The notes beneath the pieces were generated by a model that searched no databases, was not told where the DNA came from, and was given only the letters and a program-made list of their open reading frames with translations. Below, one piece after another: positions 34,861-42,790 of a stretch of DNA of 64,000 bases. Each line of letters starts with the position of its first letter. Positions within the stretch are counted from its first letter, which is position 1. The stretch is from Arthrobacter oryzae (lineage in GTDB: Bacteria; Actinomycetota; Actinomycetes; Actinomycetales; Micrococcaceae). A program made the position numbers and the translations under genes. The DNA lies in the NCBI RefSeq assembly GCF_030812315.1, contig NZ_JAUSSM010000001.1, positions 1-64,000 on the forward strand, read 5' to 3'.

Positions 34861-35531
34861 CACTGGTGCTGATCATCGAAGATGAGGCACAGCTGGCCCG
34901 TGCCATGCAGATCAACCTCCGCGCGCACGGCTACCAGGCAATCACTGCAGGCTTCGGAGCGGACGGACTGAAGCTGGCCGCCCAGCATCCCGTGGACATC
35001 GTGGTGCTGGACCTCGGGCTGCCGGATATGGACGGAGTTGACGTGATCCGGGGGATCCGGGGCTGGAGCTCCGTGCCCATTATCGTGCTGTCCGCCCGCC
35101 ACGCCTCGGAGGACAAGGTGGACGCCCTCGACGCCGGGGCGGACGACTACGTGACCAAGCCGTTCGGACTCGACGAACTCCTGGCGAGGCTGCGGGCGGC
35201 GTCCCGGCGCTCGCCCGCGCAGCGCGATGCGCCCACGGTGGAAACCGCGGACTTCGTGGTGGACCTCGCCGCCCGCAAGGTGGTCCGGGACGGAAAGGAA
35301 ATCCGCCTCACCCCCACGGAATGGAACATCCTCGAACTGCTGGTCCGCAATGCGGGAAAGCTGGTCAGCCAGCAGCAGCTCCTCACCCAGGTCTGGGGGC
35401 AGGCGTACGCGAAGGAGACCCAGTACCTTCGCGTCTACCTGGCCCAGCTACGGCGCAAACTGGAGCAGGACCCGGCCAACCCGCGCCACCTGCACACGGA
35501 GGCAGGCATGGGCTATCGCTTCGATCCGTGA
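34857..35531 (+). CDS. kdpE: OmpR-family response regulator, KdpE-like
   Basis: A 224-residue regulator. Receiver domain with acidic pair Glu8/Asp9, phospho-acceptor Asp52 (VVLDLGLPDMDG) and the conserved Lys in YVTKPFG. The C-terminal winged helix has RLTPTEWNILELLVRNAGKLVSQQQLL and YLRVYLAQLRRKLEQDP...GMGYRF, the typical KdpE end. Its GTG start overlaps the kinase stop by 4 bp, so the two form one translational unit. Confidence 0.94.
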   Translation: MTLVLIIEDEAQLARAMQINLRAHGYQAITAGFGADGLKLAAQHPVDIVVLDLGLPDMDGVDVIRGIRGWSSVPIIVLSARHASEDKVDALDAGADDYVTKPFGLDELLARLRAASRRSPAQRDAPTVETADFVVDLAARKVVRDGKEIRLTPTEWNILELLVRNAGKLVSQQQLLTQVWGQAYAKETQYLRVYLAQLRRKLEQDPANPRHLHTEAGMGYRFDP

Positions 35532-35565
35532 AGCGGTCATTGCCCTGCCCGCCTACACTGGTGCC

Positions 35566-36219
35566 ATGGACACCGCATCTGTGCTTGCCGTCTGCCGGGT
35601 ACACCAGCTTCTTAGCGATGAGGGAAGCGTGGGCGTCACGGCCATCGACAAACGTGCCGTCGACGGCCCGGTCAAGGTTCACAAGCTCGGACTCCACGGG
35701 GACATCCAGGCCAGCCGCATCCACCACGGCGGGGTGGACCAGGCGCTGTACGCCTATTCACAGGACGACGCCGACTACTGGGTGGGTGAACTGCAGCGCG
35801 AACTGCCGCCCGGGATTTTCGGCGAGAACCTGCGCGTCGCCGGCATCGGCACCACCACCGCGGTGATCGGCGAACGGTGGAAGATCGGCCTTGATGTCGA
35901 AGTCGAGGTCACGTCCCCCCGTGTTCCCTGTGCCACGTTCCAGCGCCGCATGGACGAGTCCCAGTGGGTCAAGCGTTTCACCGAAGCAGGCCGGGTGGGC
36001 ACGTACCTTCGCGTCATCAGGACCGGGACCATCCGTGCCGGCGACCATATCCACCGGCTGTTCGTTCCCACCCACGGCGTGACCGTCGGCAAGTGGTTCA
36101 GCGAAGGCACCGTCGAAGATATGGAAGCGCTGCGGGATGCAGACGCGGACGGCGAGATCCGCCTGCAGCCGGAGTTCCACGACGAATTCGAGAAAATCCA
36201 GCGGCGCCTCGGCGTCTAG
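35566..36219 (+). CDS. MOSC-domain protein (YiiM-like)
   Basis: A 217-residue protein with the MOSC pattern: KLGLHGDIQASRIHHGGVDQALYAYSQDDADYW, GIFGENLRVAGI, and VTSPRVPCATFQRRMDE with the conserved Cys that binds sulfurated molybdenum cofactor in the family. YiiM-type proteins reduce N-hydroxylated bases and similar compounds. It lies 34 bp after kdpE on the same strand. Confidence 0.92.
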   Translation: MDTASVLAVCRVHQLLSDEGSVGVTAIDKRAVDGPVKVHKLGLHGDIQASRIHHGGVDQALYAYSQDDADYWVGELQRELPPGIFGENLRVAGIGTTTAVIGERWKIGLDVEVEVTSPRVPCATFQRRMDESQWVKRFTEAGRVGTYLRVIRTGTIRAGDHIHRLFVPTHGVTVGKWFSEGTVEDMEALRDADADGEIRLQPEFHDEFEKIQRRLGV

Positions 36220-36673
36220 TTCCACCGGTTTGGGACGGGCCGTGACACCCTTGTGCCCCCGAGGATGCCACCTTGTGCATCCCCGTGTTCAGCACATGTG
36301 CGCAACGTCACCGCCCCCGGGCGGCCGGCGGGTTAGTGCAACGCGGAACCATGCCTTACACTTGAAATATCCCCCACTCCGGAAATCCCTTATTCCTGCC
36401 CAATTTTTGAGGCAGGACTGGCAAGTGTTGGGGCCCGCACAAGCGATGCGGGCATTTTCATAGGGAGAGCCGGCTAAAGAAAACGCTGTACAGACTGCTG
36501 GGATAGCAGCCAAGAGATGCAGCGGGAAGTCCTGCCACGGGATTGCGAAAGCGCCGGACTTCTACGTGACCGGCCGGTCAATGTCTGCCCGGCGTCCAAA
36601 CGGCACATGTACTGCGGCTCCGCTCACCTCGGGTTGTGCCGCCTGGCCCCCTATGGATGAGGAAAACTCCCCT
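36220..36673 (+). other. Long leader region upstream of deaD
   Basis: A 454-bp gene-free stretch. It must hold the deaD promoter. From 36395 on it can fold into several nested helices (listed separately as a candidate RNA). No open reading frame here looks like a protein. A long structured 5' region is common for cold-shock helicase genes. Confidence 0.6.
36395..36536 (+). ncRNA. Candidate structured leader RNA upstream of deaD
   Basis: P1: GGCAGGACT (36411-36419) pairs perfectly with AGTCCTGCC (36528-36536) and closes a ~108-nt domain. Inside are P2, GCCCGCA/TGCGGGC (36433-36453) followed by ATTTT, and P3, GCTGTA/TGCAGC (36485-36490, 36518-36523), with inner CTGCT/AGCAG (36495-36509). An alternative hairpin CCTGCC/GGCAGG (36395-36416) competes with P1 for the same bases. 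This fits a switch or a thermosensor. I could not match a known riboswitch class, and a free sRNA is also possible. Confidence 0.55.
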
Positions 36674-38926
36674 ATGCCCGAAAATCACAACGACGCCACC
36701 GCCGAAGCCGTAACCGTCGAGACCGCCGCCGAAAACGCTACTCCTGTAGCCGGCGCTGCCCCCGTTTTCACCGAAGCCTCCGCAGCCGCTGAAGCGCCTG
36801 CCGCCGAAGAAGCCCCGAAGGCTGAAGAGGCTCCCAAGGCTGAAGAGGCTCCCAAGGCTGAAGAAGCTCCCAAGGCTGAAGAAGCCCCCAAGGTTGAAGA
36901 AGCCCCCAAGGCTGACCCGGCCAGCGGCGAAGCTGACACTGAAGCCGAAGGCATCCGCTTCGTGGACCTCGGCATCGATCCCCGCGTCCTTGCAGCCTTG
37001 CAGGATGTCGGCTACGAGAAGCCTTCCCCCATCCAGGCAGCAACCATCCCGCTGCTGCTTGAAGGCCGCGACGTCGTGGGCCTCGCCCAGACCGGCACCG
37101 GTAAGACTGCAGCATTCGCAGTACCGGCACTGTCCCGCCTGGCCGAGCTCCACGACCTCAACGGCCCGTCCCGCAAGACCCAGGCACTGGTCCTGGCCCC
37201 GACCCGCGAGCTCGCGCTCCAGGTTGCCGAGGCCTTCACCTCGTACGCCAAGCACATCGATGACTTCACGGTCCTCCCCGTTTACGGCGGCTCCGCCTAC
37301 GGCCCCCAGCTCGCCGGCCTGCGCCGAGGTGCCCAGGTCGTTGTCGGTACTCCCGGCCGTGTGATCGACCACATCTCCAAGGGTTCCCTGGACCTGTCCG
37401 AACTCCAGTACCTGGTGCTGGACGAGGCCGACGAAATGCTGCGCATGGGCTTCGCCGAGGACGTGGAGCAGATCTTCCAGCAGACCCCGTCGGACCGCCA
37501 GGTGGCACTGTTCTCGGCCACCATGCCGAGCCAGATCCGCCGCATGTCCAAGCAGTACCTGAACAACCCGGCCGAGATCTCGGTGAAGTCCAAGACCACC
37601 ACCGGCGCCAACACCCGTCAGCGGTACCTGCAGGTCATGGGCCCGCACAAGCTCGACGCCCTGACCCGCATCCTCGAGGTTGAAGAATTCGACGGCGTCA
37701 TCGCCTTCGTGCGCACCAAGATGGCCACCGAGGACCTGGCTGACAAGCTGAGGTCACGCGGCTTCCAGGCTGCCGCCATCAACGGCGACATCCCGCAGCA
37801 GCAGCGCGAGCGGACTGTCGACGCGCTGAAGGAAGGCCGCATCGACATCCTGGTGGCCACCGACGTCGCGGCCCGCGGCCTTGACGTTGAGCGCATCAGC
37901 CACGTGATCAACTACGACATCCCGCACGACACCGAGTCCTACGTCCACCGCATCGGCCGCACCGGCCGTGCAGGCCGCAGCGGCGACGCCGTGCTGTTCA
38001 TGACCCCGCGGGAAAAGTACCTGCTGCGTTCCATCGAAAAGGCAACCCGCCAGCCGGTGGAGCAGATGCACCTGCCCACGGCCGAGACCGTCAACACGCT
38101 GCGCCTGGGCAAGTTCGCCGAGCGCATCACGGAGACCCTCGAGTCCGAAGACGTAGCAGCGTTCCGCGACCTGATCGCGTCCTACGAGGAAGAGCACAAC
38201 GTTCCGGCTGCAGAGATCGCTGCCGCACTGGCCGTTATGGCGCAGGGCGGACAGCCGCTCCTGGTCAAGGAACTGCCTGCTGCCCCCGAGTTCCAGAAGC
38301 GCGAACGCGCCAAGGACGGCTTCGGATCACGCGGCCCGACCCGCACGCTCACCGAGGGCAACGCCACCTACCGGATCGCCGTCGGACGCCGCCAGCGCGT
38401 CATGCCGGGTTCCATCGTTGGCGCCATTGCCAACGAGGGCGGCATTTCCTCGGCCCAGATCGGCGGCATCGACATCCGCTCGGATCACTCCCTCGTGGAG
38501 CTTCCGGCGGACCTCAGCCCCGAGCAGCTGCGCGCCCTGTCCCGCACCCGGATCGGCGGCGAGCTGATCCACCTCGAGCTGGATAACGGCCGCAAGCCGT
38601 CCGGTGGCGGCGGCGAGCGTGGCGGCTACCAGGGCAACCGTGGCGGCGACCGCGGCGGTTACTCCGGCGGCGACCGTGGCGGCAACTTCAAGGGCAACGG
38701 CGGGTTCAAGAAGGAATTCCGCAAGAGTGACGGCGAGCGTTCCTCTGCTGACCGCGGCGGCCGTTCGTACAGCGACCGTTCGGAGCGCAGTGTTGGTGCC
38801 GACAGCGGCGCCACCCGCGGCCAGGCCAGTGACTCCCGCTTCGGCGGCCACGGTGACGGCTCACGCAAGCCCCGCCACGGCAACGAAGGCGGACAGCGGG
38901 ACTTCAACCGCAAGGGCAAGTGGTAA
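36674..38926 (+). CDS. deaD: DEAD-box RNA helicase (DeaD/CsdA type)
   Basis: A 750-residue ATP-dependent RNA helicase for ribosome assembly and mRNA turnover, often cold-induced. An acidic N-terminal tail with EEAPKA repeats (to about residue 90) precedes Q motif and motif I AQTGTGKTAAF, PTRELALQ, motif II VLDEADEML, motif III SATMP, then VATDVAARGLDVERISHVINYD and HRIGRTGRAGRSG. A DbpA-type RNA-binding domain (about 570-650, TYRIAVGRRQRVMPGSIVGAIANEGG) and a Gly/Arg-rich RGG-like tail follow. Start at 36674 has GAGGAAAA upstream. A structured leader precedes it. Confidence 0.96.
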   Translation: MPENHNDATAEAVTVETAAENATPVAGAAPVFTEASAAAEAPAAEEAPKAEEAPKAEEAPKAEEAPKAEEAPKVEEAPKADPASGEADTEAEGIRFVDLGIDPRVLAALQDVGYEKPSPIQAATIPLLLEGRDVVGLAQTGTGKTAAFAVPALSRLAELHDLNGPSRKTQALVLAPTRELALQVAEAFTSYAKHIDDFTVLPVYGGSAYGPQLAGLRRGAQVVVGTPGRVIDHISKGSLDLSELQYLVLDEADEMLRMGFAEDVEQIFQQTPSDRQVALFSATMPSQIRRMSKQYLNNPAEISVKSKTTTGANTRQRYLQVMGPHKLDALTRILEVEEFDGVIAFVRTKMATEDLADKLRSRGFQAAAINGDIPQQQRERTVDALKEGRIDILVATDVAARGLDVERISHVINYDIPHDTESYVHRIGRTGRAGRSGDAVLFMTPREKYLLRSIEKATRQPVEQMHLPTAETVNTLRLGKFAERITETLESEDVAAFRDLIASYEEEHNVPAAEIAAALAVMAQGGQPLLVKELPAAPEFQKRERAKDGFGSRGPTRTLTEGNATYRIAVGRRQRVMPGSIVGAIANEGGISSAQIGGIDIRSDHSLVELPADLSPEQLRALSRTRIGGELIHLELDNGRKPSGGGGERGGYQGNRGGDRGGYSGGDRGGNFKGNGGFKKEFRKSDGERSSADRGGRSYSDRSERSVGADSGATRGQASDSRFGGHGDGSRKPRHGNEGGQRDFNRKGKW
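36806..36913 (+). repeat. Six 18-bp tandem repeats in the 5' part of deaD
   Basis: Units such as GAAGAGGCTCCCAAGGCT run from 36806 to 36913 with a few third-base changes, encoding EEAPKA six times (one EEAPKV). Units two and three are identical. Frame is preserved, so this is a likely length-variable site. Confidence 0.9.
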
Positions 38927-38947
38927 CGACTAGCAACACCATGCACT

Positions 38948-38985
38948 AAGAACGGGCCGGCAATCAGCCGGCCCGTTCTTGTCTT
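38948..38985 (+). terminator. Intrinsic terminator after deaD
   Basis: Perfect stem AAGAACGGGCCGGC (38948-38961) with GCCGGCCCGTTCTT (38967-38980), a 5-nt loop, then GTCTT. Confidence 0.9.
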
Positions 38986-39161
38986 AATCCGGCCTCGGTG
39001 TTCGCTTCGTCACATCGGCGCTCCGGAGACCGCCGCGGGGACCCCGGGCGGCTGCCTCAGGCCCGGATTTCCGGGCTTTTCGGCGGATTTTCCCGCTTCG
39101 CGGGCCGGCTCTGCCGCCGATTTGTTGGGAGCGGAATCTTCCGGTAGAGTATTTACTCGTT

Positions 39162-39233
39162 GCCCCCCTAGCTCAGTGGTAGAGCGCGTTCTTGGTAAGA
39201 ACGAGGTCACCGGATCGATTCCGGTGGGGGGCT
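39162..39233 (+). tRNA. tRNA-Thr (GGU)
   Basis: A 72-nt tRNA. Acceptor GCCCCCC pairs with GGGGGGC, the D arm AGCTCAGTGGTAGAGC is present, anticodon arm CGTTCTTGGTAAGAACG has anticodon GGT, and the T arm is CCGGATCGATTCCGG. CCA is not encoded. Confidence 0.96.
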
Positions 39234-39294
39234 CTGAATGAGGGCCTGTGTCAAGGCGGTTTTGACCGGCTTGATGCAGGTTTTTCTCATTCGT

Positions 39295-39371
39295 GGCGGT
39301 GTAGCTCAGTTGGTTAGAGCGCACGACTCATAATCGTGAGGTCGGGAGATCGAGCCTCCCCACCGCTACCA
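39295..39371 (+). tRNA. tRNA-Met (CAU)
   Basis: A 77-nt tRNA with encoded CCA. The acceptor starts with a G1-U72 wobble (GGCGGTG / CACCGCT). D arm AGCTCAGTTGGTTAGAGC, anticodon arm ACGACTCATAATCGT (CAT) and T arm GGGAGATCGAGCCTCCC are present. The paired acceptor and lack of initiator features indicate the elongator. The spacer after tRNA-Thr holds the imperfect inverted repeat CCTGTGTCAAG / CTTGATGCAGG, perhaps a processing signal. Confidence 0.95.
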
Positions 39372-39375
39372 GGCA

Positions 39376-39416
39376 GAACCCCCGGAATCCTAAAGATTCC
39401 GGGGGTTCTTTTGTTT
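39376..39416 (+). terminator. Intrinsic terminator after tRNA-Met
   Basis: Perfect stem GAACCCCCGGAATC (39376-39389) with GATTCCGGGGGTTC (39395-39408), loop CTAAA, then TTTTGTTTT. Confidence 0.95.
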
Positions 39417-39493
39417 TGCAGCCGTTGGGGTGTCCCCGCAGCCCGGACCGTGACAACCGGCCTGTTTCGCCGTAGCTTTGCAGCACCAAGCGG

Positions 39494-40318
39494 ATGGGGA
39501 TCTCGGTGGACTTTGAAACAATCATGCTTCCGTTCCAGTGGCTGGTTTCCATCATCATGGTGGGCTTCCATGAGGGGTTGAGCGCCAGTGGGCTGCCGGC
39601 GGCCGACGGCTGGACATGGACGCTTTCCATCGTTGGACTGGTGCTGGTCATCCGTGCCGCCCTGATCCCAGTGTTCCTGAAGCAGCTTGACGCCCAGCGC
39701 CGCATGCGGCTGCTCCAGCCGGACCTGAAAAAGCTCCAGGAAAAATACCGCGGCAAGACCGACCAGCTCTCCCGCCAGGCCATGGCGCAGGAACAGATGG
39801 CCATGTACAAGAAGCACGGCACCAACCCGTTCTCGGCCTGCCTGCCCATGCTCATCCAGGTGCCGTTCTTCCTTGCCCTGTTCCAGGTGCTCTCGGGTAT
39901 CAGCACCGCGGCCCGCCAGGACGAAGGCATCGGTGCCATGAGCCATGAGCAGGTGGTGCAGTTCGATCAGTCCAGCATCTTCGCCGCCCCGCTCTCCGCG
40001 TCCGTGCTCCACGGCACGCCCCCGGGCGGCAACGTGGTGGCGGTCTGGATCCTCTCGATCGTGATGATCCTCGCGATGACGGCAGCGCAGTTCATCACCC
40101 AGAAGCTGATCATGGCTCGGACCATGTCCGACGAGGCCATGGCTACTCCATTCATGCGCCAACAGAAAGCGATCCTCTACGTCCTGCCGGTCATCTTCGG
40201 CGCCGGCGGAATCGTGTTCCCCATCGGCGTCCTCATCTACTGGACCACCACCAACCTCTGGACCCTTGCGCAGCAGTACTTCGTCGAGCGTGCGGTTGGC
40301 CACGGTCGGTCTTCCTAG
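39494..40318 (+). CDS. YidC/Oxa1-family membrane insertase, likely paralogue
   Basis: A 274-residue insertase that helps proteins enter the inner membrane. PFQWLVSIIMVGFHEGLS opens the first conserved helix. VLVIRAALIPVFLKQLDAQRRMRLLQPDLKKLQEKYRGK carries the conserved hydrophilic-groove Arg and the cytoplasmic coil, and NPFSACLPMLIQVPFFLALFQVL is the family signature. The C-terminus FPIGVLIYWTTTNLWTLAQQYF closes the fold. The usual yidC lies beside rpmH-rnpA near the origin; those genes are absent here, so this is probably a second copy. ATG at 39494 has no strong ribosome binding site. Confidence 0.93.
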   Translation: MGISVDFETIMLPFQWLVSIIMVGFHEGLSASGLPAADGWTWTLSIVGLVLVIRAALIPVFLKQLDAQRRMRLLQPDLKKLQEKYRGKTDQLSRQAMAQEQMAMYKKHGTNPFSACLPMLIQVPFFLALFQVLSGISTAARQDEGIGAMSHEQVVQFDQSSIFAAPLSASVLHGTPPGGNVVAVWILSIVMILAMTAAQFITQKLIMARTMSDEAMATPFMRQQKAILYVLPVIFGAGGIVFPIGVLIYWTTTNLWTLAQQYFVERAVGHGRSS

Positions 40319-40422
40319 GATCGGACCGGCAGGCATTAGCCGAGAAAATTCTGTAACCCTTGGGTGCGTGCCGGAAACAATACAGATGACAGGCGGCTCA
40401 GGACACTACATCAGGGGGAACC

Positions 40423-40932
40423 GTGCTTTCCGAGCGTGAATTGGCGTTCATCGCCATACACAAAGACAGCTACGCAGGCGTTTTCAGGTTCGTCCGCCGA
40501 AGGGTGGAATCCCCGGAAGTGGCCGAGGAAATCGCTGCGGACGTCTTCCGGGTGGCGTGGCAGAAGTGGGCAGATGAACCACGGACGGATATCGCATGGC
40601 TCCTCACCGTGGCCCGGAACCTGATTGGGAATGCGTACCGGAGCCGTGACCGTCAGCAGGCGCTGCAGGAGAAACTGCGCGCCGCCGCTGTGCTGGCCGG
40701 CGGGCATGGATCCGAAATCGTCGCCGTGCATGATGCCATGGCCGCGTTGCGGGAGAAAGACCGGGACATTCTCCAGTTGGCCTACTGGGACGGGCTGGAC
40801 ACGCCGGAAATAGCCGGCGTGTTGGAGTGCAGCGAGTCGGCGGCCAAAGTCCGGCTGCACCGGGCGCGGGCCGCGTTCCGGAAACAGATGCCTGCGGGCG
40901 CCGAAAAGATGACACAGAGGATGGGTGCCTGA
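40423..40932 (+). CDS. ECF-type RNA polymerase sigma factor
   Basis: A 169-residue extracytoplasmic-function sigma factor. Region 2 covers about residues 14-75 (VFRFVRRRVESPEVAEEIAADVFRVAWQKW...WLLTVARNLIGNAYR) and region 4 about 105-155 (LREKDRDILQLAYWDGLDTPEIAGVLECSESAAKVRLHRARAAF). GTG start preceded by AGGGGGAA. Upstream TGTAACC near 40353 may be its own -35 element, but I cannot prove it. The next gene starts one base after its stop and is likely its anti-sigma partner. Confidence 0.92.
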   Translation: MLSERELAFIAIHKDSYAGVFRFVRRRVESPEVAEEIAADVFRVAWQKWADEPRTDIAWLLTVARNLIGNAYRSRDRQQALQEKLRAAAVLAGGHGSEIVAVHDAMAALREKDRDILQLAYWDGLDTPEIAGVLECSESAAKVRLHRARAAFRKQMPAGAEKMTQRMGA

Positions 40933-40933
40933 G

Positions 40934-41923
40934 ATGGATCCGATCAAGAACACTATTTCCGCGGCGGATCCGTTGCACAAGGATCCGTCTGCACCCGATG
41001 GCGAAGAGGCGCTTCGCCGCATCCTGTCCGAACCGGCCGCGTTCAGCGATCGCCTCCCTGCGGGTGAAACTTCCCTCGCGGAACGCAGGCTGCGGCGGGC
41101 CCGGTTGGCCGGTGTGGTCACCTTGGCCGCGGCAGCTGTCACCGTGGGTGTCCTCGCAGCCACCAACCTTGGTCCGCTGACTTCCGCGCCCGGGCCGGCG
41201 GGCACCGTCACTGCATCGGAAACACCAGCGCCGAGTGCATCGGAAATGCCGACGCCGCCCGCGTCGGTGGTGCCGCCGCCTGCGGAGAACACCACGACCG
41301 TACCGCCTCACGGCGAGCCTTCGCCGACGGGGACGCCGCCCCAGGCGGCACCCCGCCAGACGTTCGTCTTCCCCGACGGGCACATTTCCTTTGCCTACCC
41401 TGACGGTTGGAGTGTCCGGACGGAGCAGGGACCTTACCTGACCGAGGAGGCTAAGGCCGGCTCCGTGTACGCGGTGGTGCTTGACGGTTCCGGCTCCGAG
41501 GTGGCGCGGGTCCTCAGCGGGATGTATGGCGACGGGGCCGCGGGCAGCGTCAAGCGTACCGTCCTTGACCATGCGCCCGTGCCCGGGATCACCGACGCCT
41601 CGGGGATCCCCGCCGAGTTTGGCTTCGCCTCAGACCAGGTCCTCCCTGTCTCCTATCCCGGGATGCCGGAACCCGCGAAGCCCGCGGACAGTTCCTCCCT
41701 CTACTACTTCATGGACGTCCGGCTCGCCCGTGAGTTCCTTCCGGGGCAGACCCAGTCCGGAACCAACCAGATTCCCTTACCGAACGGCGTCATGTCTGCC
41801 TACGTTGTGTTCGACTTCGAAAAGCAACCCGTCTTCGCCACCCCTGATGCCGCGAAAGCCTGGATGGCCAGCGAACAATACGCCCAGCTGAAGGCTCTGC
41901 TGCTCAGCCTGACCTACTCGTAG
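40934..41923 (+). CDS. Membrane-anchored protein, putative anti-sigma factor
   Basis: A 329-residue protein of unknown family. A cytoplasmic N-terminus of ~55 residues (with LRRILSEPAAFSDRLPAGETSLAERRLRRAR) precedes one membrane helix (LAGVVTLAAAAVTVGVLAATNL). A Pro/Thr/Ser linker and an outside domain with FVFPDGHISFAYPDGWSVRTEQGPYLTEEAKAG follow. Size, topology and one-base spacing from the ECF gene fit an anti-sigma role, but no HxxxCxxC zinc motif is present. Start ATG 40934 is chosen over a GTG nine bases earlier. Confidence 0.72.
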   Translation: MDPIKNTISAADPLHKDPSAPDGEEALRRILSEPAAFSDRLPAGETSLAERRLRRARLAGVVTLAAAAVTVGVLAATNLGPLTSAPGPAGTVTASETPAPSASEMPTPPASVVPPPAENTTTVPPHGEPSPTGTPPQAAPRQTFVFPDGHISFAYPDGWSVRTEQGPYLTEEAKAGSVYAVVLDGSGSEVARVLSGMYGDGAAGSVKRTVLDHAPVPGITDASGIPAEFGFASDQVLPVSYPGMPEPAKPADSSSLYYFMDVRLAREFLPGQTQSGTNQIPLPNGVMSAYVVFDFEKQPVFATPDAAKAWMASEQYAQLKALLLSLTYS

Positions 41924-41948
41924 CCCGATCCCCGGGCCTGCGGGCACC

Positions 41949-41981
41949 AGATCCTCCCACCCGCTCCGGGTGGGAGGATCT
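41949..41981 (+). terminator. Hairpin after the sigma factor operon
   Basis: Perfect stem AGATCCTCCCACCC (41949-41962) with GGGTGGGAGGATCT (41968-41981), loop GCTCC. Only a weak T-rich tail (GCTTGATT) follows. Confidence 0.75.
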
Positions 41982-42043
41982 GCTTGATTAAGCCTATTGC
42001 GAGTGACAGTGCGGGCACTGGGCCGTTGCGACAGAATGGGTCA

Positions 42044-42712
42044 ATGACGCGCATCGCAATCATCGGCGGCCACGGCAAAGTGGCTTTGGAACTGTCCAGA
42101 ATCCTCGCAGCGGACGGTGAGGACGTCACGTCCTTCTTCCGCAACCCGGACCATACGCAGGACGTCGCGGCGACAGGCGCCACGCCGTCGGTCCTTGACG
42201 TTGAAAAGTCGACGACGGCGGAACTCGCCGGCGTCCTCCGTGGCCATGACGCCGTGGTGTGGTCCGCCGGTGCCGGCGGCGGCAACCCCGACCGCACCTA
42301 TGCGGTGGACCGGGATGCCGCCATCCGGTCAATGGACGCGGCGGCGGAGGCCGGCGTCGGACGCTACGTCATGGTGTCCTACTTCGGTGCAGGACCGGAC
42401 CACGGAGTCCCCGCGGACAACAGCTTCCACGCCTACGCCGAGGCGAAGGCCGCCGCGGACCAGTACCTGCGCGGAACGGATCTGGCCTGGACCATCCTGG
42501 GCCCCGGGTCCCTGACAGACGGGCCGGGCAACGGGCTGATTGACGTCGACCCGGCCGACACCTCTGCAGGCACCGCCACTTCACGCGCCAACGTGGCACT
42601 CGTGACGGCTGCCGTCCTCGGGTTGCCGGAAACTGCCGGCCGCACCATCGAATTCCGGGACGGCACCCTGCCTGTCGCCGCGGCCCTGGAGCCCGCCCCT
42701 AAGCGGGAGTAA
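42044..42712 (+). CDS. NAD(P)-binding atypical SDR/NmrA-like protein
   Basis: A 222-residue Rossmann protein. Nucleotide loop IAIIGGHGKVALELSRIL, then AVVWSAGAGGGNPDRTYAVDRDAAIRSMDAA and YVMVSYFGAG, and AWTILGPGSLTDGPGNG near the C-terminus, as in YwnB/YtfG-type reductases. Such proteins often act in stress response; the substrate is unknown. Single gene, ATG 42044. Confidence 0.87.
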   Translation: MTRIAIIGGHGKVALELSRILAADGEDVTSFFRNPDHTQDVAATGATPSVLDVEKSTTAELAGVLRGHDAVVWSAGAGGGNPDRTYAVDRDAAIRSMDAAAEAGVGRYVMVSYFGAGPDHGVPADNSFHAYAEAKAAADQYLRGTDLAWTILGPGSLTDGPGNGLIDVDPADTSAGTATSRANVALVTAAVLGLPETAGRTIEFRDGTLPVAAALEPAPKRE

Positions 42713-42790
42713 CACCCGCCCGCACCCGATATCGTGGAGGAGGCGCCTGCGCATCCCCGCCGGCGCCTCCACTTCGGGGAAAGTGAGCAC

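Noticed and set aside
36395..36536. Known RNA classes (RNase P RNA, tmRNA, 6S, c-di-GMP or guanidine riboswitch) for the deaD leader
   Set aside because: None of their conserved sequence boxes is present, so it is left unnamed.
40345..40385. ECF sigma autoregulatory promoter (TGTAACC...)
   Set aside because: It has a -35-like element, but the -10 cannot be placed with confidence, so it is not listed as a feature.
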